DNA from: JBBPYR01 sp038199755
GTDB lineage: Bacteria; Chloroflexota; Ktedonobacteria; Ktedonobacterales; Ktedonobacteraceae
DNA length: 24,480 nt
Assembly: GCA_038199755.1 (NCBI GenBank)
Contig: JBBPYR010000279.1
Location: 1 to 24,480, forward strand
Reading direction: 5' to 3'
Part shown: one piece after another, positions 12,813 through 20,972 of the stretch
Layout of the letters: every line of letters starts with the position of its first letter
Position numbering within the stretch: the first letter of the stretch is position 1
Program-made: the position numbers and the translations under genes
Notes under the pieces: generated by a model
What the model saw: the letters and a program-made list of their open reading frames with translations, nothing else
Databases searched by the model: none
What the model was told of the DNA's origin: nothing

Positions 12813-15653
12813 ATGCCAGAACTTCCTCTACCACAAGGTGAACAGTTCGCACCAAATGGTGAACCAATGACGATACGCGATCTTGCCTCGTGTCCGCCAC
12901 CAGAGCGTTGGCAGGACTGGATGGAGTACGATGCGAAAGCATGGCCACGCAAGGTCGAGCGACATTATGAGCTGATTCCTACCATCTGCTTTAACTGCGA
13001 AGCTGCCTGTGGTCTGTTAGCATACGTTGATAAAGAGACTGGGCGTGTCAAAAAGTTCGAGGGCAACCCCTATCATCTAGGCAGTCGCGGACGCAACTGT
13101 GCAAAGGGACCCGCGACGATCAACCAGATTCACGATCCTGAGCGTATTCTGTATCCTCTGAAACGTGCGGGTAAGCGTGGCGAAGGGAAATGGGAGCGCA
13201 CAACCTGGGATGAGGTGTTAGAGACGATTGGCGCGAAGATTCGCAACGCCATCGTCGAAAATCGCCGTGACGAGGTGATGTATCACGTTGGTCGCCCTGG
13301 ACACGATGGCTATATGGAACGCGTGCTGGGTGCGTGGGGCGTTGATGGACACAATAGCCATACCAATATCTGCTCCTCGTCGGGACGCTTTGGCTACCAT
13401 ATCTGGTGCGGCTCGGACCGCCCCTCGCCCGATCATGCCAATGCACGCTTTATCTTGCTCATTAGTTCACACCTGGAGACAGGCCACTACTTCAATCCGC
13501 AGGCGCAGCGCATCATTGAGGGCAAGATGAAGGGGGCGAAGCTCGCTGTGATGGACCCTCGCCTCTCGAACACAGCGAGCATGGCAGACTACTGGCTCTC
13601 AACGTGGCCGGGTTCCGAAGCGGCGGTTCTCCTCGCTATGGCACGTATCATTCTCGTCGAGAAGCTGTACAACCGCGAGTACATGAGACGCTGGGTCAAC
13701 TGGCAGGAATATCTGGCAGCAGAGCACCCCAACGAGCCGCAGACCTTCGAGCGTTTCATTGAGGTGCTCATCGACCTGTATGCTGAATACACACCTGCCT
13801 TTGCCGCACGCGAGAGTGGAGTCGTGGAGGCGATGATCGTTGACCTAGCGCGACAGATCGGGCATGCCGGAACCGCCTTTGCCGCACACACCTGGCGAGC
13901 GGCGAGTGCAGGCAACCTGGGGGGCTGGCAAGTGCCACGCGCCCTCTGGTTTCTTTCCGTTCTCACTGGCAGCATCGGTACGCCGGGTGGCACCGCCCCC
14001 TACACCTGGAACAAGTTCGTTCCCACGCCTTTCCTCAAGCCAAAACCCTCTGAGATCTGGAACGAACTGCTCTTCCCAGACGAGTATCCGCTTGCCAACT
14101 ACGAAATGAGCATTCTCCTTCCCTACTTCTTGAAAGAGGGACGTGGGAAACTCTCGGCCTACTTCACACGCGTCTACAATCCCGTCTGGACCAATCCCGA
14201 TGGCACTGCATGGATCGAGGCACTGACCAATGAGCAACAGGTGGAGTTGCATGCCGCCCTCACCCCCACCTGGAACGAGACGGCATGGTATGCCGACTAT
14301 GTCCTTCCCATGGGGCTGGCGAGCGAACGACACGATCTGATGAGTCAGGAGACGCACGCCGCACGCTGGATTGGCTTCCGCCAACCGGTGTTGCGCGTCT
14401 ACCAGGAGCGACATGGCGAGCCGAGCCGCTACACCTATCAGGCGAACCCCGGCGAGATATGGGAAGAGGACGAGTTCTGGATCGAGCTATCGTGGCGCAT
14501 TGATCCCGATGGCAGTCTCGGCATTCGCAAATACTTTGAGTCGCCGTATCGACCCGGTGAGAAGCTCTCGATAGAGGAATATTATCGCTGGATTTTTGAG
14601 AACAGCGTGCCAGGACTACCAGAAGCGGCGGCACAAGAAGGATTGTCACCGCTCGCCTACATGCAAAAGTATGGGGCATTTACGATACCCGCAGAGAAGG
14701 CTCCCGTCTTCCAATTGAATGAGCAAGCGGTGAAGCCCGAACTACTTCAGGGAGCCGAGGTCGATGAACACACCGCGGTCATCAGTCGTGATGGCACGAA
14801 GATCGGCGTGATGATTGACGGGGTGGCACGTGAAGGGTTCCCCACCCCATCGCGCAAACTGGAGTTTTATTCGGCGACGATGAAAGAGTGGGGCTGGCCC
14901 GAAGGGTCGGTGCCGAGCTATACGCGGAGTCATGTTCACCCCTCGCACATCGACCACGCACAAGGCGAGTACCTGCTCATCCCCACCTTCCGTCTGCCGA
15001 CGCTCATCCACACGCGTTCGCATAACGCCAAGTGGCTCAGTGAAATCTCCAACGCCAATCCCGTGTGGATACACCCCATCGACGCGCACCGTATTGGCGT
15101 GCAGACAGGCGACCTCCTGCGCGTGACCACTGACATCGGCTACTACGTCAACCGCGCCTGGGTGACCGAGGGGATTCGGCCTGGTGTCGTTGCCTGCTCA
15201 CACCACATGGGACGCTGGCGGCTCGAAACCGCTGTTGGTACCGACCGTTGGGCATCGGCGAAAGTGGTATTGGGGAAAGGACAGGATGGCATCTGGCACA
15301 TGCGGCAGACCGAAGGGGTACGTCCCTACGCGAGTAAAGACCCCGACTCAGCGCGCATCTTCTGGCGCGAGTCCGGCGTGCATCAAAACCTGACGTTTCC
15401 GGTACATCCTGACCCAGTGAGCGGAATGCACTGCTGGCATCAAAAAGTGACGGTCACCCCTGCTCAAGCGGGTGATCGCTATGCCGACATCTCCGTCGAT
15501 CCTGCAAAGGCTCACGAGGTCTATCAGCAGTGGATGGCGATGACACGCCCACAAACACAGCGTCCCGATGGGCTACGTCGTCCGCTCTGGATGTTACGCC
15601 CCTATCGTCCGGCGAATGGCGCGTTCAAGCGCGAGGGAGTCAGGACGAAGTAA
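12813..15653 (+). CDS. molybdopterin oxidoreductase catalytic subunit, SoeA-like (sulfite dehydrogenase candidate)
   Basis: A 946-residue member of the DMSO-reductase family that binds two molybdopterin guanine dinucleotides. The N-terminal [4Fe-4S] site is Cys59-x2-Cys62-x3-Cys66-x29-Cys96. HTNICSSSGRFGY (Cys187) is placed where the molybdenum-binding Cys of Psr/Phs/Soe-type enzymes lies. The dinucleotide-binding C-domain covers about 715-870 (LIPTFRLPTLIHTRSHNAKW, GVQTGDLLRVTT). There is no twin-arginine leader, unlike periplasmic PsrA/PhsA, which favours the cytoplasmic sulfite-oxidising SoeA type. AAGGAG lies 6 bases before ATG 12813. Neighbours making sulfite (MBL-rhodanese) and exporting it (TauE) support the assignment. 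The electron partner is the fused subunit just upstream. Polysulfide, thiosulfate or tetrathionate reductase remains possible. An intrinsic terminator follows at 15693. Confidence 0.85.
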   Translation: MPELPLPQGEQFAPNGEPMTIRDLASCPPPERWQDWMEYDAKAWPRKVERHYELIPTICFNCEAACGLLAYVDKETGRVKKFEGNPYHLGSRGRNCAKGPATINQIHDPERILYPLKRAGKRGEGKWERTTWDEVLETIGAKIRNAIVENRRDEVMYHVGRPGHDGYMERVLGAWGVDGHNSHTNICSSSGRFGYHIWCGSDRPSPDHANARFILLISSHLETGHYFNPQAQRIIEGKMKGAKLAVMDPRLSNTASMADYWLSTWPGSEAAVLLAMARIILVEKLYNREYMRRWVNWQEYLAAEHPNEPQTFERFIEVLIDLYAEYTPAFAARESGVVEAMIVDLARQIGHAGTAFAAHTWRAASAGNLGGWQVPRALWFLSVLTGSIGTPGGTAPYTWNKFVPTPFLKPKPSEIWNELLFPDEYPLANYEMSILLPYFLKEGRGKLSAYFTRVYNPVWTNPDGTAWIEALTNEQQVELHAALTPTWNETAWYADYVLPMGLASERHDLMSQETHAARWIGFRQPVLRVYQERHGEPSRYTYQANPGEIWEEDEFWIELSWRIDPDGSLGIRKYFESPYRPGEKLSIEEYYRWIFENSVPGLPEAAAQEGLSPLAYMQKYGAFTIPAEKAPVFQLNEQAVKPELLQGAEVDEHTAVISRDGTKIGVMIDGVAREGFPTPSRKLEFYSATMKEWGWPEGSVPSYTRSHVHPSHIDHAQGEYLLIPTFRLPTLIHTRSHNAKWLSEISNANPVWIHPIDAHRIGVQTGDLLRVTTDIGYYVNRAWVTEGIRPGVVACSHHMGRWRLETAVGTDRWASAKVVLGKGQDGIWHMRQTEGVRPYASKDPDSARIFWRESGVHQNLTFPVHPDPVSGMHCWHQKVTVTPAQAGDRYADISVDPAKAHEVYQQWMAMTRPQTQRPDGLRRPLWMLRPYRPANGAFKREGVRTK

Positions 15654-15692
15654 GGGAGTATGAATACACCGTTGCCTGAAACGGTTGCGATT

Positions 15693-15727
15693 GACAAGCA
15701 GAATGTCTGAACTGTTTGTCTTTTCTT
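15693..15727 (+). terminator. intrinsic terminator of the sulfur-oxidation operon
   Basis: GACAAGCAG (15693-15701) pairs with CTGTTTGTC (15712-15720), nine pairs including one G-U, around a 10-base loop. TTTTCTT follows. It lies 40 bases after the catalytic-subunit stop codon. Confidence 0.65.
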
Positions 15728-15756
15728 GGCTGTTTTCCTCATCTCGTCAACGATTT

Positions 15757-15786
15757 ATGTACTCCCAACACAGTAGGCGAGTACAT
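15757..15786. promoter_or_regulatory. inverted repeat upstream of the TetR promoter
   Basis: ATGTACTC (15757-15764) and GAGTACAT (15779-15786) are perfect inverted copies with 14 bases between. They end 4 bases before the -35. This could be the autoregulatory site of the TetR protein, an inference from position only. Confidence 0.4.
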
Positions 15787-15790
15787 TGAT

Positions 15791-15819
15791 TTGACAGCAA
15801 GGGTGAGACGCGCTATACT
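15791..15819 (+). promoter_or_regulatory. promoter of the TetR gene
   Basis: TTGACA (15791-15796) and TATACT (15814-15819) are separated by 17 bases. The start is near 15826, about 50 bases before the ATG. Confidence 0.85.
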
Positions 15820-15876
15820 CAAAGCAGTTGTATATGACTAGATGCCCAATAAAGATGTTGTTTTTCGAGGAGAGTT

Positions 15877-16482
15877 ATGCCAAAGATTGTGGATGAACAG
15901 ATGCGCGAGGCAACCCGTCTCCATATCCTGCATGAGGCGGCACGCGAGTTTGCCCGCTTGGGTTTTGATCAAGCGAACATCAACACCATCGCAGAACAAG
16001 CGGGGATTGGCAAGGGCACTATCTACCTGTATTTTGAAAATAAGCGTGAGGTGTTTCTGGCGATGCTACGCTACATCGCACAGTCCCAGTTGGCAACGAT
16101 TCGCACCGCTTTGGCTACTGAAGGGCGGTTACAACAACGTTTAGAGCGGCTCTTTCGCGCGTTTGTGCGCCTTGCAGAAGAAGAAAGCGACCATTTCAAT
16201 GTCTATATGAGTGCGCTCTACGGGGTCAATCGCGCATTTCAGAACGAGGCGACAAAGTTGTTGCGTGATTATGTAACAGTGATTGCGCTGGTGTTGGAAG
16301 AGGGTCGGGCCCGTGGTGAATTATGTTGCAGCGATATTGAAGGGACAGCCTTAATGATCCTTTCCTTAACCGAGTCTTTCGTCCTCTCAGCGCGTGTGCT
16401 CGGTCAGTCAGAGCAGGCGATCAACCAACAGGCCGAAGCAGTCGCGCAACTGATCTTGCGCGGTATCGGTGGGAGCGTGTAG
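15877..16482 (+). CDS. TetR/AcrR-family transcriptional regulator
   Basis: A 201-residue regulator. Residues 10-58 form the TetR helix-turn-helix (HILHEAAREFARLGFDQANI, then TIAEQAGIGKGTIYLYFENKREVF). The rest is an all-helical ligand and dimer domain that I cannot assign to an effector. GAGGAG lies 6 bases before ATG 15877. It has its own promoter and a terminator overlapping its stop codon, so it is monocistronic. Its target could be its own promoter, through the nearby inverted repeat, or the ClC gene downstream. Neither is shown. Confidence 0.92.
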   Translation: MPKIVDEQMREATRLHILHEAAREFARLGFDQANINTIAEQAGIGKGTIYLYFENKREVFLAMLRYIAQSQLATIRTALATEGRLQQRLERLFRAFVRLAEEESDHFNVYMSALYGVNRAFQNEATKLLRDYVTVIALVLEEGRARGELCCSDIEGTALMILSLTESFVLSARVLGQSEQAINQQAEAVAQLILRGIGGSV

Positions 16483-16498
16483 CCATGCTCCCTTTTTT
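16471..16498 (+). terminator. intrinsic terminator of the TetR gene, overlapping the stop codon
   Basis: GGGAGCGTG (16471-16479) pairs with CATGCTCCC (16484-16492) over a four-base loop, TAGC, that holds the stop codon. Six T follow (16493-16498). The stem is formed by the last coding bases. Confidence 0.9.
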
Positions 16499-16560
16499 AT
16501 CCCTTTATTGAATGTCTGCCCACCCATTGATGAGGCGGAAAACGCTATCGCCTTCTATTG

Positions 16561-16583
16561 CACCGTTTTTCCTGGTAACGGTG
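16561..16583. other. hairpin in the leader region of the ClC gene
   Basis: CACCGTT (16561-16567) and AACGGTG (16577-16583) pair perfectly over a nine-base loop. No U-run follows. I see no convincing promoter between the TetR terminator and the ClC gene, so this may be an operator or leader structure. Confidence 0.3.
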
Positions 16584-16731
16584 TACCGCCTGCTGAGGGA
16601 TACCAGGCTCAATACATGTCATGAACTCATCGAAGGGTAAACGGAGTACTACACTACCGCTTAAAGGCTTTAGAAGAGAGGTTTTACGTATCCTGGTTCC
16701 ACCTCGATACGGGAAGTCAGGAGTTGCTCAA

Positions 16732-18849
16732 ATGAATGTGACTGTCCTTGTCACCTTTTTACGCCGCCTTTTTCACGTGCGCCGTGTCAAGAGAAGCTTT
16801 GAAAGCCCACGCTACCTGCTCAAATGGTTGCTCATCAGCACACTTATTGGTCTCGTTGCTGGTGTGGGGGCTATCGCGTTCTATGCCGCCATCCATTTCG
16901 CGACGGGGGCATTCTTAGGCCAGATTGTTGGCTATCTTCCTCCCGATCCAGCGGGGGAAGGCGGAGGCACCCATGTCATGTCGTTCTGGTCCTCGGCACG
17001 TCCCTGGCTCTTGCCTCTCGTCACAACGGCTGGCGGATTAGTTGCTGGTATTATTGTTTTTACGCTCGCTCCAGAAGCCGAGGGACATGGAACCGATGCC
17101 GCGATAGATGCTTTCCACAAGGGCAAATCTATACGTGCGCGCATCCCCCTTATCAAGCTCGTGGCTTCCGCGATCACCATTGGCACAGGCGGCTCCGCAG
17201 GCCGTGAAGGACCTGCGGCACAGATCAGTGCGGGCTTCGGCTCAATTCTAGCGTCGATCTTGCGCTTAGATATACAAGATCGACGCATTGCGCTTGCCAC
17301 AGGCATTGGGGCTGGTATTGGAGCTATTTTCCGTGCTCCACTTGGTGGGGCGATTCTCGCAGCAGAAATTCTTTACAAAAATGATCTGGAAATCGAAGCG
17401 ATCATTCCCGCGCTCATGGCGTCGATCATTGGTTACAGTGTCTTCGGGGCGTGGTCGGGTTGGAGTCCGATCTTCGCGACACCTAGTAATCTGGCGTTCA
17501 CGTCCCCCTTTCAGTTGGGCTACTATGTCGTGCTCGGCTTGCTGTGTGGACTGATGGGATTACTCTACGCACGCGGGTTCTACGGTATCACGCATGTCTT
17601 TCATCGTCTGCATCTTCCCAACTGGATCAAGCCTGGAATTGGGGGTCTGCTCGTCGGTCTGATCGGATTAGCACTGCCACAAGCGTTAGGGATGGGATAC
17701 GGGTGGGTACAGGTAGGAATGGGGCAAGGGTTGCTCTCTATTCCTCTGTGGGTTCTTCTCCTCTTGCCCTTTGTCAAGATACTCACGACTGGCCTCTCGA
17801 TTGGCTCGGGCGGCTCAGGTGGTATCTTCGGCCCTGGTATGGTCATTGGAGGGATGGTCGGTGCCTTAGTGTGGCGACTGACCTATCACGTTCTCCCCGG
17901 TATTCCGGACACGCCTGCCCCATTTGTGATCGTGGGCATGATGGCTCTCTTTGGTGGCATCGCACACGCCCCCCTCGCAGTGATGCTCATGGTTGCCGAG
18001 ATGACGGGTAACCTCTCGATGCTGGCCCCGGCCATGATTGCCGTTGGCATCGCCTCGATCATCGTAGGCAAAGCCACAATCTATACCAGCCAAGTGGACA
18101 CGCGTGCAGACTCACCTGCCCATCGCCTGCAAATGTCTTTTCCGCTGCTGTCAACGCTGGCGGTTCGTCAAACGATGACGGCACTCGGCCTGCACTTCTC
18201 CCAGGAGCAAACACTGGAGGAGGCTGAAAAACTACTTGCCGACCATGTGGAGAGTGGGGCACCAGTGCTGGATGCACAGGGGAAGCTCCTCGGTGTCTTG
18301 ACGCTGGCTGATATACAGCGTGTGCCGGTGGTGGAACGTGCACTGGAGCGTGTGAAAATGGTTATGAATCGTGATGTGCTGGTTGTCTATCCCGACGATA
18401 CCCTCGATGAGTCACTCGAACAGCTGACAAGTCACAAGGTGAGCTGGGCACCGGTTGTCGATGTTGAACATACTGTAGGTGATACATACGTGATTGGCAT
18501 TCTTTCGGCCTCCACTATCGTGCGGGCATACCGTGAAACTCTGGCAAAAGATTCTCGCAGGATGCGAGGTCTTGTCGAAGGGACGGTGATGATTGAGGCG
18601 AAAATCGAACCCGGAATGCGCCTCGCAGGAATCGACCTGCGTGATGCTCAACTCCCCGCCGAGTGTCTGGTCGTTTCTATTCGCAGAAATGAGGAATTGC
18701 TCTTCCCGCGTGGTGGCACAAAGATTCTCGCTGGGGATATCGTGATGTTTCTGGTCAGCCCACGCGGCGAGGATCGCTTACAGCACTACCTTCTGGGACG
18801 CGTGGAGCCGGAGACAGCGTTAGCAGCTCTCCCCACAGGCGAGTCATAG
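16732..18849 (+). CDS. ClC-family anion channel/transporter with CBS pair and TrkA-C domain
   Basis: A 705-residue membrane protein. The ClC core covers about residues 30-450. It has GTGGSAGREGP with gating Glu159, GSGGSGGIFGPG (about 359-370) and HAPLAVMLMVAEMTGN. The position of the internal proton glutamate of antiporter ClCs (second Glu of EE in the E. coli protein) reads AEI here (Glu212, Ile213), as in channel-type members. A CBS pair follows (about 475-600), then a TrkA/RCK-C domain (about 610-690) with GMRLAGIDLRDAQLP and FPRGGTKILAGD. I choose ATG 16732, which has AGGAG 8 bases upstream. The frame is open to ATG 16621 without a ribosome site. The substrate may be chloride or another anion. 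The regulatory domains suggest nucleotide control. Confidence 0.88.
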   Translation: MNVTVLVTFLRRLFHVRRVKRSFESPRYLLKWLLISTLIGLVAGVGAIAFYAAIHFATGAFLGQIVGYLPPDPAGEGGGTHVMSFWSSARPWLLPLVTTAGGLVAGIIVFTLAPEAEGHGTDAAIDAFHKGKSIRARIPLIKLVASAITIGTGGSAGREGPAAQISAGFGSILASILRLDIQDRRIALATGIGAGIGAIFRAPLGGAILAAEILYKNDLEIEAIIPALMASIIGYSVFGAWSGWSPIFATPSNLAFTSPFQLGYYVVLGLLCGLMGLLYARGFYGITHVFHRLHLPNWIKPGIGGLLVGLIGLALPQALGMGYGWVQVGMGQGLLSIPLWVLLLLPFVKILTTGLSIGSGGSGGIFGPGMVIGGMVGALVWRLTYHVLPGIPDTPAPFVIVGMMALFGGIAHAPLAVMLMVAEMTGNLSMLAPAMIAVGIASIIVGKATIYTSQVDTRADSPAHRLQMSFPLLSTLAVRQTMTALGLHFSQEQTLEEAEKLLADHVESGAPVLDAQGKLLGVLTLADIQRVPVVERALERVKMVMNRDVLVVYPDDTLDESLEQLTSHKVSWAPVVDVEHTVGDTYVIGILSASTIVRAYRETLAKDSRRMRGLVEGTVMIEAKIEPGMRLAGIDLRDAQLPAECLVVSIRRNEELLFPRGGTKILAGDIVMFLVSPRGEDRLQHYLLGRVEPETALAALPTGES

Positions 18850-18871
18850 AACTGGCTCTATTGCTATGGTC

Positions 18872-18959
18872 ACCAAATCCTTGAAGTTCATATCCACAAG
18901 AGGAACGCACTTCATCTGAGTTTGAAAGATGGATTCGCTTGCAGCATCAAGGATTTGGT
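18872..18959. repeat. 13-bp perfect inverted repeats 62 bases apart
   Basis: ACCAAATCCTTGA (18872-18884) and its exact inverse (18947-18959) lie between convergent genes. No U-run follows either arm. The layout may be a decayed miniature inverted-repeat element or a weak convergent-transcript structure. I see no target duplication and no coding content inside. Confidence 0.45.
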
Positions 18960-19012
18960 AGCTCCATGTTCTATCACTTACTCTCCGCATTTAGGTATGC
19001 ACCTGGTATCAG

Positions 19013-19624
19013 CTATCGGGTTCTCGGATCGTCTGCGGTAAGTTCGATCGAGCGCAGGTATTTTACCACCTTCAGACCTGATGGTATTTCAATTTGTAAA
19101 CGGAGGGGTGCCCCTTGCTCGATTGATAAAGGGGTGCCGTTAACCTCGTAGGCAAGAATGGCCTGTGTGTGGGCTATCAACATGCGATCCACGACTTCAG
19201 TGGAGGCAAGGTTATATTGCCCGAGCTGATACGTGCTAAAAACGACATATTGGGCTTCAGGCGACGCTTCACAACGCTTCAAAACTTCAACCAAGGGGAC
19301 ACCTGTCCATGTTCCGTTCTCCAATAAGGTGAAGACACTGTTCTGCGGAATGACGTGAGCATGCTTAGGAAGCATGCGGATGTCCTGGAGCGAAAGCTGA
19401 AGCGAGAAGCCGACCAGACCGTACACGAGAAGCGACCAGTCTCTAAAGCCGTGATGGGCAAGTTTCTTGTATTCCTCGCTTGTAGGTGGACTCCCATTGA
19501 TCCAGAAGTGCGATGAAATATCAGAGTAGGTATAGGGCCTCACCGAGTCCGTTCCCACTGACTGTGGCGTCGGGCCCTCTGGCGTTCCCTTGGCCCGCGA
19601 ATCCTCGTTCTTCTTCTGTTGCAT
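19013..19624 (-). CDS. sulfite-oxidase-fold (COG2041-like) protein lacking the molybdenum-binding cysteine
   Basis: A 203-residue protein with the molybdopterin-binding fold of sulfite oxidase and MsrP-like enzymes. It has HFWINGSPPTSEEYKKL, WSLLVYGLV...LSLQDIRMLP, TGVPLVEVLKRC, AQYVVFSTYQ, ILAYEVNGTPLSIEQGAPLRLQIE and GLKVVKYLRSIEL. In active relatives the segment after the LP motif carries the Mo-ligand Cys (pattern HHCIQGW). Here it reads PQNSVFTLL, placing Ser96 at that position. It is therefore probably catalytically inert or altered. There is no signal peptide, and residues 1-30 are polar and disordered. AGGGAAAG precedes the ATG at normal spacing. The gene converges on the ClC gene. 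Direct repeats 80-120 bases upstream may control it. Confidence 0.75.
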   Translation of the reverse strand: MQQKKNEDSRAKGTPEGPTPQSVGTDSVRPYTYSDISSHFWINGSPPTSEEYKKLAHHGFRDWSLLVYGLVGFSLQLSLQDIRMLPKHAHVIPQNSVFTLLENGTWTGVPLVEVLKRCEASPEAQYVVFSTYQLGQYNLASTEVVDRMLIAHTQAILAYEVNGTPLSIEQGAPLRLQIEIPSGLKVVKYLRSIELTADDPRTR

Positions 19625-19701
19625 ATTCTTTCCCTGTTTCTTGGTAGTTATTGCTTACGGTCCCCACTTCTTCCGTGCGGAAGCACCTGTAACTAGTTTG
19701 T

Positions 19702-19740
19702 CTGCATGTGGTTAGAGAATGGTTAGAGTTTGCTGCATGT
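19702..19740. promoter_or_regulatory. direct repeats resembling an OmpR-type binding site
   Basis: GGTTAGAG occurs at 19710-19717 and again at 19721-19728, 11 bases apart, which is one helical turn. CTGCATGT occurs at 19702-19709 and 19733-19740, 31 bases apart. An 11-base direct repeat is the usual geometry for OmpR/PhoB-type winged-helix regulators, and such a gene begins at 20204. The site faces the minus-strand sulfite-oxidase-like gene. The target and regulator are inferred. Confidence 0.4.
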
Positions 19741-19828
19741 AGTTCCTTTCAAGAGATGTGCAACACATGCCTTTTCTAACCAGCTTTTTACTCTTTCTTG
19801 CTACACTTTGGATGAAGGCTTCTCTCAG

Positions 19829-19993
19829 TAACACGCGGTTGTTGAGAGAGCAAGTGGCTTTACCGCAGAAGAAGTGCTCACGCTCTCCTGGTTACGTCAG
19901 TGGTATCAGAATGGTGGCAGCGACCGGGTGATCATCCTACGACACCTGGAGTTCATCAAACGTCTGCTTGAGAATGGTAGATTAGAGCGTTAG
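19829..19993 (+). pseudogene. orphan coding fragment without a start codon
   Basis: One frame is open from a TAA just before 19829 to TAG 19991-19993 and contains GFTAEEVLTLSWLRQWYQNG followed by a helical, basic end (HLEFIKRLLENGRLER). Composition and amphipathic pattern look like real protein. There is no ATG or ribosome site, and an upstream frame change would be needed. I do not recognise the family. Confidence 0.35.
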
Positions 19994-20048
19994 GTTCTCA
20001 TAGGGGTGCCATCGAACGGAGCTACAGTGCTTCGACGCGCTGTTATTA

Positions 20049-20077
20049 TTGACTAATAGCCCATTATCATGTATACT
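20049..20077 (+). promoter_or_regulatory. promoter of the two-component operon
   Basis: TTGACT (20049-20054) and TATACT (20072-20077) are separated by 17 bases. The start is near 20084, giving an A/T-rich leader of about 120 bases before ATG 20204. Confidence 0.8.
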
Positions 20078-20203
20078 TACAAAGTAAAAGAGAATAATAA
20101 GCTTAGCAATAGTAACCTTTTACAGGTATTCATGCGGATAAGGTATAGAGATGAGATTATGGATGGATAGTCAGTCATCATAGATAAAAGATGGAGCAAG
20201 GGC

Positions 20204-20950
20204 ATGAAACGATTACTTGTTGTTGAAGACGAACCGCAGATCCTTCGGTTTCTCAGGCGTGGATTGACGTACCGAGGCTTTGAAGTTCACACGGCGTGCA
20301 GTGGCCACGAGGCACTTGAGTATGCGCAGGAGTGTTTACCTGACCTGATTGTGCTCGACGTTCTGTTACCGGATATCGACGGGTTCGAAGTATGCCGCCG
20401 CCTGCGCCGTAACGGAGAGATTGGCTTGCCCATTCTGATGCTGACGGCCAGAGACGAGGTTACCGATAAAATCGCGGGCCTGGACTCTGGCGCGGATGAT
20501 TATATTACGAAGCCTTTTGACTTTGACGAACTCCTTGCGCGTATTCGCGCCGCCTTCCGCCGACGCGAAGGCATTCCACGTCTGACCGCGCGGATTCAGG
20601 TAGGGGATTTGCTTCTTGATGTCACCACGCGGCAGGCCTGGCGAGACGACCACCTGCTGAATCTGACGAAACGCGAATACGATCTGCTGGAACTTCTGGC
20701 CGAGCACAAAGGGCAGGTCTTGACCAAAAGCCAGATCTTTGAACGGGTCTGGGGGTATGACAATGAAGCAGGCTTAGAGGTCATTAAAGTCTACATCAAC
20801 TATCTACGCACGAAACTCAATGGTGAGAACAAACCGGACTTGATTCACGCTGTACGTGGAATCGGCTACACCCTCAAGCCTGATCGTGCCTGCCCACTTG
20901 CAGCAGGCAGAAAGAACGGTTTGGCTAGCAAAGAAGAGCATAGTATTTAG
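20204..20950 (+). CDS. OmpR/PhoB-family response regulator
   Basis: A 248-residue regulator. The receiver domain covers residues 1-120, with the acidic pair at Glu8-Asp9, phospho-acceptor Asp52 in IVLDVLLP, switch Thr81 and Lys103 in YITKPF. A winged-helix DNA-binding domain lies at about 130-225 (LTKREYDLLELLAEHKGQVLT cut as the helix region, then VWGY and VYINYLRTKL, ending IHAVRGIGYTL). A polar tail of about 20 residues follows, longer than usual. GGAG lies 7 bases before the ATG. The histidine kinase starts 22 bases after the stop, so they form a partner pair. The signal and targets are not shown by sequence. Confidence 0.95.
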   Translation: MKRLLVVEDEPQILRFLRRGLTYRGFEVHTACSGHEALEYAQECLPDLIVLDVLLPDIDGFEVCRRLRRNGEIGLPILMLTARDEVTDKIAGLDSGADDYITKPFDFDELLARIRAAFRRREGIPRLTARIQVGDLLLDVTTRQAWRDDHLLNLTKREYDLLELLAEHKGQVLTKSQIFERVWGYDNEAGLEVIKVYINYLRTKLNGENKPDLIHAVRGIGYTLKPDRACPLAAGRKNGLASKEEHSI

Positions 20951-20972
20951 CTGTCTAGGTGATAAGGAACAC

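Larger units (their letters stand above)
19625..20048. other. intergenic stretch with repeats and an orphan fragment
   Basis: This stretch holds a perfect palindrome, CTTCCGTGCGGAAG, at 19670-19683, the direct repeats at 19702-19740, and a coding-like fragment ending at 19993, listed separately. I find no convincing promoter for the minus-strand gene and no RNA gene. The remainder is unassigned. Confidence 0.4.

Noticed and set aside
16621..16731. Longer ClC start at ATG 16621
   Set aside because: No ribosome site and no conserved residues there. ATG 16732 has AGGAG at the right spacing.
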